A DNA stretch of 64,000 nt from Hofstenia miamia. Its lineage: Eukaryota; Xenacoelomorpha; Acoela. Both the position numbers and the translations under genes were made by a program. This document shows, in pieces, positions 47,701 to 60,000 of this stretch (its first letter is position 1; each line of letters starts with the position of its first letter). The stretch is from contig SCFE01000034.1 of assembly GCA_004352715.1 (NCBI GenBank), positions 1,636,590 to 1,700,589 on the forward strand, read 5' to 3'. The notes under the pieces are model-generated. The model was not told the DNA's origin. It ran no database searches and was given only the letters and a program-made list of their open reading frames with translations.

Positions 47701-50700
47701 GGCGCTGATGGGTCATCTCTTATGCTTGTCGAGTATGATATATTGAACAAAGATGCAAAGCAATGACTTCATAGACATATAGCTGTTTTACAAACAGATT
47801 TGCTTCGAATATATTCATCCGAAAATCACTTGTAAGCTAGCAATGACAAACGATTCAGAAATTGTAATCGAGATAAAATTTTTAAATAGGACGCAAAAAT
47901 AAATTTGACTCCCTCAATAATCGCAGTGACCCAACTAAATTCTTTATGATACCAGGATGCAGTACATGGGGTAAAATTACACCACCCAGCCGTAATAAAG
48001 TTAAAAATAAAATCAAACATTTTAGTCAAATACATTTGGCCAATCTCTAAGAACATCGCTTGAAATAAATGATCCTCAGATTTTAAACTTAACAAAAATT
48101 GTAAGCATCACACACTTTAATAATCAAAAGAACATTGGTACATAGAAATGACTTCTTTGTGATATAAATACATGTAAATACGTCAAACTAGAATTCATCA
48201 CTATCATATGTGCTTAACGAATTTTAAAACTTATAAAACAAATAATACTAAGCGCAAAAGTGTCGAGAAAGTTGTTGGAAATTTTAAGTGCAATTCGCAT
48301 TTGAAAACGATGGCATCAAATGGTATATTGAGATAAACATAACCGAAAATTCAACGTAATTTAATAAAGTAAGGCGCAAACATAACGATTAAAAGACCGA
48401 CTTCTACAAAATACCCTACCATAATAACCAAGTAACAGAGTAAGAAAATAGCAATAAGCCCTGTTTGAAAATACATGTCAACTTTTTAAAATACCTTAAA
48501 ATCCAAAATGATTTGCTGCTGATTTTTTAAAACAGTTGATCGCCAAGTGCTTAAAGTGATTATAAGTTAAACTTTAAAGCATAGGAAACTTAAACTTCTT
48601 GTATCTAAATATCTCAATTCTGAATATTTGTTAAGTCTGTCAAAATTAGGAAAGGAGCATGGAAGTCTTGGTAAATAAGACTTCATACAAATCAGATCCA
48701 CTGTTTAAAGAATATGGTTCACCTTACTCAAATTTCTCAAGCAGTAGCATAAGGAAAAGAATTACATCAAGGTCAAAAAATACTGTGAGAGGCGGCACTA
48801 TTGTATGACATTAAAAAAATAAAATGTCTAAACAGAAAAACACTGAATACGGTGACTGTGGTGCTGATGAATTCAGTGAAAGACATGTTCTTGGTTAGAC
48901 ATCGAATGAATACAAAAATAAACAATGACAAACCGTAGTAAGTAACTTTCACGTCTAAAAGCCGTTTGAAAAATGCAATTTGATTTGATGCAGGTGAAGA
49001 AAAATGCATCACTTACCTCGTTTTAGCTTCTTATTCGCATATTCCTGTTTAGAACTCAAATCAATATCGCTGCTGTTAGCCGCTTGACCGTTCAGCTTTT
49101 CTACGGAATTCTGCACTTTCGAGGGACAGATTTTGTTGTAAAATTCCGTTACTTCTTTGAGGTGTTCTAAATTTTATCGGTAAAAAATTCAATTGTAATC
49201 ATTGATACATGTTCGTATAAAATATAATTCGCTTAAATATAAGTTATTGATAATTCTTTGATTAACTACCTCCCAAATGTTACAAATAATCCAATTCAAC
49301 TGAAGTGGTAGAAAAAAACTAACGGATTCAAAATGTAGCTTTTCAATAGTTAAAAAGACCAAAGGATTCTGCTGACAATGATGAAGAACGAGATATTACC
49401 CAAGAACCTTGCGCGCTTAAGATAACTTTCTATATAATATTCCTGCATTGTGTTAGGATTCTTTCTATGAATGACAAAGTATCCATAAATAAATAGAATT
49501 AATAAATGCAAAATAAATGTTTCAAATACTGGCCGTAATAACATTTCCTAAATTCATATAATAAAGGTTGTACTCGATACAAGCTTATTGAAAAAAAATC
49601 AAATTTAGAAAATAATCCTACGGTAAGACAGCACCGAGTGGCAATTTTTAATAAAAGATCGTTCCAAATACGCCTACATCATCAGGAAAACGAATAGAAT
49701 AGAAAATGGGGTTTGATACATCAACTAAATCTGTCGATCAACTTTGATTAAAGGATAATAATTGCGCGCTTTCTAAAAGATTGTAAACTTCTCAGAATAC
49801 ATAAATGCAATGGGAGATAAAAACACAAAGAAAGCGTTAAAATGATCGTCCAAATAATTTGAATTATTGGATTTCGGTCATTTTTAGAAATGAATCGATT
49901 CATAGTTTCGACTTTGATTTTTTCACAATTCTTTGTAGGTTCTGAGGCAGCATGTATCAAGAAACTGAATAGCGCTTTCTCAAGCAAATTGAAAAAACAC
50001 ATTAAATCTAACACAGTCACCGCGTGATGTCTCAAGGTCAAGAAACAGATGTTATACTACATACTACACCACCGATGCTGTGCCACCTTTTCGTGGTGTG
50101 AATAAAAACAGATCGAAATGTTTCGTTTTTCAGTGATTTCGAATTATTTATATTATTAGTTCGGAATCGATTCAAAATTTCGATCGATTTAAATCGCCAA
50201 ATATTATTAATAACATATATGCAATATATACATCAAGCTTCAATAACGGTTTATGCTACATTTCGTTGAAGAAATACGGATATCTCAATGCCTGGTTTTT
50301 TCCACATTTTGACTATTATCAAATGAAATAGATTGCTAGAAACAACGTACCTTTTGCTGAGCTGTTGCCGTTTATTTTGAACTTTCGATAGATTTCGGAG
50401 AGACGCTCAAGTTTGGTACCCTTGCATTGATGCGAGGGATGGGTATTTTGAAATTTATGAGTCACGTAAAACTGATACATGGTTTCTTGAAGAGTTTCAC
50501 AAATCATTCTGCTCATCTAAATTGTAGCACTTATAGACTGAAAAGCTCTAAAATTACATAGAAATATATATTACACAGTGTAACAAAACATTTATCTTTA
50601 TTTTTAATTTTTTCTAGACTAAATCGATTCTGCTGTTTCTAAAAATATAAATTATTTAATCACACCATTGTCAGAAAAAAAAGTTGAGATTTCAATTACT

Positions 50701-53700
50701 GCTGGTGTGAAAGTTCAATCCTTAACACCTCAAGCAAATACTTATTGTATCAATTTGTTTTAGGTTCGACTGAAAATTAAAAAATAGAAAATTTATTTGA
50801 AGCAAAACGTAAGGTGGTCTAGCATGCTGTTTTAGTAGGAAAAGGTATTCTTTACCACCGATTCCTGTTCAAAAGTCAATTATAACTTTTTCTCAGGAAA
50901 TGATATTATTAAGTAATTAACATTTTCGGAATCAAATTTAACCTTGAATTGAATAAAAGGTGTGAGCAAGATTTTCAAGGGACCGTCATCCTCATGAATG
51001 AAACAGAAGAAATCCCATAAGGTAATTCCTCCGATCAGCATCGAACCAAGGTCCTTTATGGCATTGGCAAATAATGGCCAATGTCTCTTCAACTGAGAGG
51101 GAAAGCAAACCACAATAAATTTTAAAGCTAAATAAATTCGTTTCTAAGATCATGATAAAAAATGATTGATTACCAAGAAAGGCCGATTCATAGAAAGTAT
51201 CATAAACTGCGCCAGATCTTGAACATGCATATGATGTTCCACCTGGAGGTGCATTAGATACAATCCTTGGTTCATACTTGCCATTCACAATTCGATCAGC
51301 GGGAAGAAGAGAGTTCAGAATTGCCTGAAGAGCTGACAAAACATCCTCTTGTCTCATTCGCGGAGAATCTTAAAAGTCAAATTTTCATCGAAAACTATAA
51401 ATAATAAGCGATTGACACAAAATTAATATTTTAGACTAATCCCTGGTTTACCATCCTATTCTATCATAAAACCATAATAAATGTTAAAATAATTAAATTC
51501 TTTAAAACAATGTATGTTGAAAAATATACGTACATAACAAGATGATACGTGTATGGTAATTCATTAATTTTCTTCTCACATTTTAGATTGAATTAAAAGT
51601 TATGAAAAAAGCAGTTTGAAAACATTATCATAAAGAATGGTGAGAACACAATCACAACAATGCAACGCCATCAAATACGTCAAAGTTATGAAAACGATGA
51701 TTTACTCTAAAATTCAAATGTGATATAGTAAAATGCTGAAGACTTTAGATCCATTACTGCCATCCTGTTGCTAGATGGGATTGTCTGTAAGTATTGAAAA
51801 AAACCATGAAAATTGAATCATGAACCAGGAAGAATTATCATCAACACTGCCACGATATAAACCTAAGTTGTGAAAACATGTTTAGAAAAGCAATTAAGCA
51901 AATATGAAACAACCCAATGAACAAAAAATTCGCTCCATCTTTCAGCTCTCGTCCACAAGTGAAATTACAAGAATATTTAACAAGATATGCAGAAAAACGT
52001 TTATCGCTCAAACATGCAAGACCCTGAACAACTAAGACTTTAAGCTAAAAATCTTTTAGAACTATATTTTAATTTCCCTATTTACATTTGATATGTATAA
52101 AAAATGTACAGTAAATAAAGCCTTATCTTATCTTATCTTATGAACAGCATTCCACATACCAATTTAAAAGAAACATGTCGATTGCTTCTATAAAATCATA
52201 CTTCATCAACTAATGCATGAAGCAGAAAAAACAGAAGAATTTGAAAATTTGATCTTAACAATTAATTACTACAAATAACAATTGAAACTCATAGAGTTAT
52301 GATTGAAAATCACTTGTAATAATATTCATTTCTAAAATTCAATTACAAGTTTTGCAGATCTTAAAATTACATGTCTTTAAATCAATTACTAGATATACTT
52401 AACATTGAAAATCATGATCATTAAACACTACATATGAGAACTACAAGATCAATTAAAAAATAGCATATGAAAGATAGCCCATTACAGAATCTTAGAGTTC
52501 GTTATAGTAAATCTGGCATTGAAGCTAGTGAATTATAAAGTACTCAATAGTGAATTTAAAAAATTACCTGCACGACTGCTGCCCATTCTAATGAACAAAG
52601 GAATCAAAAGATTTATGAAAATGTTTTCAGCTTTTTCTTGACCAGCTATAACTAATGAAGAGCCTAACACCTGTTCAAGTGGATACTCATTCTAAATATG
52701 GGAAGCACTAATAGACATTCGAATAGCATCGTCAAACGTGCTTAGAGGATTATGAAAACATGCCAGTAAATCTCAATTTGATTCCAGTCGACATAGCACA
52801 AAACGTTAAGCTTCAACATTCATTCATGATAAGCAATTTCAAAATAATACTGCAACCCAGATATAAAGCTACGAAAATTTATTGAAATACAGATGGATCA
52901 AAAATTTTAAATCGTTAAACTGCAACTAAAGGTTAACCCAAAGAAAGGCATAAGTAATCGTAAAATGACCCCAAGGTTTCAAATGCTTCGAAGCTTCCGC
53001 GCATTGAATTTGAATAAAGGAAAATGAAGAACAAATGATTGAATAATTATATTGAGAAAATGAAATTGTGATTAATCGCTAAACAACTTTCAAGGTTGTA
53101 TGCTGATATTATCAATCTAAAAAAATTCTAAAATGTTTGTCTTGAAGCAAAATTTCACCTGAAATTTACTATTATCATGCACAATTGTAGAGTTAATAGT
53201 AAATATGAAAATATTTCCCTTGCATAAATATCATTAATAACTCAGTGGAATTTCATAAGTAGGTTATTGTTTAACTAATTGTGAAATACTCATTAATGCC
53301 GAAAGATTATTAAAAATTCGTTTAGCTGAAAGCGCAAAGAATCTGCATCAAGAACAATGCGTATAAAATGGCGCAAAATCAATTTTATATGAATTTTATT
53401 ACAATCCTAAATGCGAGTCATTGGGGAAGCCGAGATAGAGTTTGGTCAAAATAAACCGAATATAAGATATTTAAAGAACGTGTACGGAATGATATTTCAT
53501 CTTAAAGTTCGGAAGATCTCAATGATAAGGGTAAGATGACAGTAGACTTGAGCCCACACAAAGGAAATTTCGTGTAGTGCAATAGATAATGCAAATTATC
53601 GTGTAAGACTCCAGAATTGCAACCGGGTCACATTTTCTCACCCGACGATCTTGGATATCAACTGAACGGTTGACACGGACTGACCCAATATATTTTGAAA

Positions 53701-56700
53701 CAAAATTTTGACACGATGACCCGGGTTGACCTGATAAGCAATTTTTAACAATATTAAATTTAAGTCAATTTTAAAACACTGTAAAACTTTTCAAATGTTA
53801 AACTTTGAATTTGAGTTCGATTTTGTCTATAGGTTTTGAATGAATTTGATAAATCCAAAAAATAACAAATATTGTAATGTAATTATTCATCTCTTCCCTG
53901 TACCCCGGGATGACTCGGCTTGAATTAAAAATATCTAACATACTGACGCGGTTGACCGGTGGCAACTCTGTAGCACACTAAAAAGGGCCGACAAAGCTTA
54001 TTGATGTCTTATACACAATTTCATATTGAAAAGACTGGGGAAATCGAGTCATATTAACGCATTCTCAATTGATAAAGTATATGTTTTTAATCCCAACATG
54101 CTTCTTACGCTACATTGCTTAAAATTTACGGACAAAAAATTTCAAAATAAATTTGAAATGAATGTGTTTCTTACAAAAAACTTGTTACAATAATCTGCGA
54201 ACTGGAAATCTGTCTCTTGATAATGTCGAAAATGTGATCAAAAATTAGGTTTATGTTACAAAACTCTAATGCTTGTACAGTGAAACACAAGTGAAATAGA
54301 ATAGGACGATGTGATAGGTACTGATGATTACCAATCTATTGGGATAAAACAGTGGGATTTTTACAGTAAACACCATGAATGTTACATTGAAAAACAGTGA
54401 AAAAAATCAGTGGGTAAATGATAAATTCATCAAGGCTGCGGTTTCTTTGTAGTAAACATTTCGGGTATTTATAAGTTTAGAAACAATTTCTGCAATGAAG
54501 AACTGAACATACTGCACAAAATTATTAATAATTGAAGATGAATACAAAAACACCCAACAGGCAATCTTAGGAAAACCTGCTATTCAGAGGGGGCAACACG
54601 AATCCATTAAACAATATAATCGTTATTAGTAAACCAAGAGTCAATAATAATTTTACTGTATATGCCTCTGACATACATACTCTTACTAAAGGGAATCCAA
54701 TATCTTTGGAAGAGAAAATCTTGACTACGATGAAACTAAGTTTACGATATTGCAAGGGCTCTTCTGGAATTCAACATTTTTGACAATCTCATCTTCCTTA
54801 ACATCTACTAGCCAATGTAATACTTTGTAATAAAAAATACAGCGATGTCCAGGCAAAACACTGAAGGTAGTATTAAAAATCAGAATCAAGACAAGTCAGT
54901 AGACGTAAAACATTAAAATGAATTACATGCATCCTAAGCTCCTGGCTGGAAAACAATTGGTTTTTACCACGAAATGAAAACAGTTTTAGATCGGTGGTGA
55001 AAACATTAATATAATCTATAAATGAGAACACCTATTGATCAGACGATGAACTTCAAATCGGTGTCGGAAAGTGTGACAAAGTATGGAGCAATCAATATAT
55101 TTAAATTTGTAAAATCCTTAATTATGATTTCTAGGTTGAATTAAATGATTTAGCAAGTAAGAGAAAAGGTAAATGCAGGACTGAGAGAGGTTAACTCGTT
55201 AACGTGTTAATGAAAACAACGGTGTAATACCCCGTTTACACGTGACATGAGACATGCATGTCTTGTGTTTTTAATGACCGAATGTCACGTCTAAACACCC
55301 AAAACACGCGACATTCTCTACTTGAGTGGTTGAATGTCGCGTGTTTTGGGTGTTTAGACGTGACATTCGCTCATTAAAAACACAAGACATGCATGTCTCA
55401 TGTCACGTGTAAACAGGGTATAAGCTAAATGAGTTTTTAAACGTTAAAATCAGGGTTTGTCGCTAGGGAATAGTTGGGTAAAAAACGGTTTCTCTTATTA
55501 GGATAAACATTAAACAGTATGAAAAATTAACATCCAAATAACTGATTCTTGCAAAAATATCCGACTGTCGCCGATACAGAAATGGAAACACACCTGTATG
55601 ATTGAATATACAAAAAAATATTATTTGTTTCGTTGAATTTACATTTTCAGAGTATATTAAAGCGTTAACATGCAAAAAATTATCGCATTAACACGTTAAA
55701 ATCTTAACTTCTTCTCAGCCTTGGGTACATGACAATGAGATGTATATTATTTATCAAAAACAATTAGATAAATAATTCATTGATAATCGAGAGAATATAT
55801 TGCATAAAAAGAATAAATAGTGAACAATAAATGATCGATAAACTTGTCATATTCCGACACCTTACAAATGTAACGACGTACAAACCTTTCGTCGAGTAAA
55901 TATTCGACTAGCCTTGTTCTTTGTGCTCTGTACGTAAAAACTGTCAACTTGCATACATACACATATTTTTAGTTTAGGTAAATATCGAAAATAGAAAAAC
56001 ATACTTACATTCCAAAGCTGAACTGAAAGTTTAAACAAAGAAAATCTACAAGTAAAACAAAAACAACAACAATAATAACTTATGCAGTACTTTCTTCTAC
56101 TTAGACATAAAAATATATGAAAATCAAACATCGATATTGTTAGTGGATTAAACTCAAGAAGTTTGGTTAAAACGATTAAAGTTTTTCATTACATCCACCA
56201 TGCTCTATAAGAGCATTCAACTTAATAAAAATAAACACATTATATAACAGAATTTCCATGCAAAATCTTTAAAAAATAATTTAAAATAAAACGAGAAATA
56301 ACATGCGTCTAGAAAGTGACACAATAAAATAAAATATAAACACTGAAAGCAACCTTTTCCATTTTGCGAACAACATTGAACTATTTGGAAAATAAAACAA
56401 TAAGTAATAAAATTTTATGGGAAGTTTCACAAACAGGAACACATATGGCAAGGCTTACCGATTCTTCACTATTACACTATAAAAAATTCAGCATTTTATT
56501 GCATTAGTGTTAGACCAACATCAATTTATATATTAAAATAATCACCTTGATGGAAACACTCTGACACGATCTAGCAAAAATTAGTGAGAAAAAAAATATC
56601 TATATAATCATTACAGTAAACAATATTCACAATGCTATGATCACGTCATCCATCAGGTAATTTTCGCATCAGAAAATGCCAAACTTCTGGACGTCTATGT

Positions 56701-56993
56701 AAATATATATATATATNNNNNNNNNNNNNNNNNNNNNNNNNNNNNNNNNNNNNNNNNNNNNNNNNNNNNNNNNNNNNNNNNNNNNNNNNNNNNNNNNNNN
56801 NNNNNNNNNNNNNNNNNNNNNNNNNNNNNNNNNNNNNNNNNNNNNNNNNNNNNNNNNNNNNNNNNNNNNNNNNNNNNNNNNNNNNNNNNNNNNNNNNNNN
56901 NNNNNNNNNNNNNNNNNNNNNNNNNNNNNNNNNNNNNNNNNNNNNNNNNNNNNNNNNNNNNNNNNNNNNNNNNNNNNNNNNNNNNNNNNNNNN

Positions 56994-57027
<34 letters not shown>

Positions 57028-60000
57028 GTTTAGCATTAATATACATAGACTTATTAATAGTATGAATAGCTTTCAAATCAAGCAGGCATAATATTAAATA
57101 AGCAAAGGATTGAATGCAGCGCTAAAGCAGGGAAAGTAAATATAAATATACGACTGTTTCAATACAATCAAATGAAGAGGGTAGTTTTACAATATTCAGG
57201 AATGAATGATAAAATGATCTGTTAAATATTAACAACACATTTGGAAATTGGTTTCAAAAATGTAGAACTCATATTAAACTACGCTATATTCAGATTTCCA
57301 TTTTATATATAAATTTTAAAGGGACAACGCGATGGATGTATTATCCCCATTTAATGACACTGGAGTTTATATATAGTTAATAAAACCATTGGAAAAAAAG
57401 AATGAAAAAATGTAACAGCATGCATATTTAATAAATAGAAGGGTATAGAAGCTGCGTCAGAATGAGCGAATTTGCACAAATTCAAAAGTGGTCGAGCCAA
57501 TCAAATTGTTAGTAAACCAGGTCTAAAAGGTGGGAACTGCGCCATTCGACAGAAGCTTATTGGGGTTAAAGCAAAAAAGCACAAAATCACAGTAGATTTC
57601 ATCACATTGTGGCCATAAACTAAAGTTGTAACTGGTTGCTGTATTCGAAGAACTTGAAAGAAGCAAAAAATTAAGATGATTAGCCACAAATGTTGCAAAA
57701 ATTCTTTAGAATAGTAAAATATGCAATGCAGAGCCATTTTCAAAAAGTGCAACTTTTGGTGTCCGGACATATGTTATCTCTTGAAACTTATTAGCAAAAT
57801 GTTTGTTGAAAATTATCTTATTCCGAGAACTTAAAAGGCATTTACTAAAGGAAAGATCACTTTCTTGCCAGAAAACTATTGTATACTTGGTTTAACTAAT
57901 TTAAGGCTTCATTCTGTGTTTTTCTCTGGATTGAGAATGGTTCTAAAGCGCTCTTTTGTATTTTCAATGTAATGTAAAATTAGGACGTAAAATAAAAACT
58001 CTCATTTTGAGTCACCACGGAATGAAAATTTAACTTAAAATTTCGAAAAAGGTTAAAAACAATGTGGAAGTAATAAATAGCTACCATGTGAAGACTTCAC
58101 TACATAAAATTAAACATCAAGTTCTTCGAGAAAATGGCAAAAGTCATAAAGTGATTGAATAGAAAAAGTTAAGGTATATGAACTACATTCAAGATTCAGC
58201 AACCACAACATCACGTAGAGGCACTACTTACACCAGTGGACCACATGAGCACAGAAGTCCAAATCTCATTGAACACAGTCTGCGAAAAGTAGTATACATC
58301 AGTTAAGACACTAGAAAAGTATTTGGATTTATCAATACTTTACCTATGCGCAAACTTAAACAGGCGACAGTCAGCAACAATGTTGAAGTAACATTAGGTA
58401 TCTGCAAAAAGACAGTTAAAATGTACATCAACCTACTCTCGCAAAAATCAATTTACAGATTTGCAATAAACTATTGAGAAAGATTTGGAATTTAAATATG
58501 AGAGCATTAAATCAAATAGGATGATAATAGCTTATATTGGGTGTAAATTTCAAAGTCCTTAATATAGTACAATACAAATAAATAAAACGATTAGGAGACA
58601 AAATTTTACCTTAAGGATATGCATTTGAATTGAAGCCAATCTAATAACCGACCAAATAAATCCTGGAGGTGGAGTGAAGACCATTCTACCGATAAGCGGT
58701 GCACCAAGTTGCAAAAGTGGTAGGCCTTCGCTACCACCAGGAGAGCTACCATCGTCCAAAACCAAATACAACGTAGCAGATATTAAACCCTATTATTAAT
58801 GAAAATGAATGTTAAAATTTCAGTCATTTATCTCAAACTATCCTAGGTTTTTCAAATAGTTTCTTCAAAAAAATGTAAAAGACTAACTAAGAATTAATAA
58901 AGATATTTGAAAACAGCACAGGATAGAGAATCGTCTCTTCTCATAATTTCATCATAATGAGTGCCTCGCAGCTATCCCGTTCAGGCTCGACAAACCTCAG
59001 ACTAAGAGCACGGAACTTTAGGGTTTATTTACAGAAAACGTGTTGAGATTAGTTGTTGGTGCAATAGGCATTAGACCGCTTTTTATCTGAATATTAGGTA
59101 CGAGAAGAAATTGAACGATTTTTTAAAGTAATCGGATTTTTCATTGAATATAGTTAAGATTTTCACGTACTTAGGCATAGAAATAATTTTGGCACAAATT
59201 TTCACCAGAACAGGCGAGTACATTTACACATAGATGTGTTTATATCCAAGGATTTTCGAAATTCTTACTAGACTAGGAGAAAAAAATTTGACAATGTGAA
59301 CAAAACCGAGTGTTGTATATTGTTAGGCTATGCTTTAAAGTGTTAAAACAGGGGAACATGAGCATATTGGGAAAATGAGAATAAAAATTTAATAGTTATA
59401 AGCAGGCCCTACAAACAGATCAATCGTTTTGGATCCGACAACCCGATCCAAACGATATTAGACCCGACCTGAATCGTCTTCCTAAATTTGACCCAACTGC
59501 ACTAAAACAAACAAAAATAGATGCTTTTAGAGATAACTAGCCAGCAAGTAGGTAAAAAATAAATGCCTTGCTATTCATGTCATTGGTTGTCAAATGACAA
59601 AACAGTTACATGTAAGACACTGTTCAATTGTTCAATGTAGTGACAAAAGTTGACCGAACTCGACCGTGTCAGGTCAACCTGTTTCTACCCCTGGCTATAA
59701 ATATATTTTCCCGAAGACACTAATTGATTTTCACAGGGATTTAACTAAATTTTGAATAGCTTAGGTATAAAAATATTCTGAATTATTTAAATATTGAAAG
59801 AAATTTCCGGTGACCGCCTTGTTGAGGTAGCATGTAGAATATTTATCAAAAGTAAAAATTGATTAATGCGATGCAATTGTAGTTATTTGATTTGAACATT
59901 TAAGACAAAACTTGTATTGAATAATTTTATGAAGAGTGTTACTGACAAATTCTTTAAGCAGGGTAGATAATACGGATATGCGCATTACACGAAATATTCC

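Noticed and set aside
51093-51173. Acceptor CTCTCAG just before LKRHWP as the UNC80 exon start
   Set aside because: It leaves the frame wrong and removes the conserved ALKFIVVCF block; the acceptor at 51128 fits phase and homology.
55862-55960. Possible UNC80 exon on the minus strand (YRAQRTRLVEYLLDERF, donor GTAAGG)
   Set aside because: Homology shows that the flanking exons join directly; it also sits in low-complexity intron sequence, and I found no convincing acceptor.
56009-56022. 14-nt putative microexon with GTAAGT donor
   Set aside because: Too short to judge, breaks frame, and is not required by the conserved protein.
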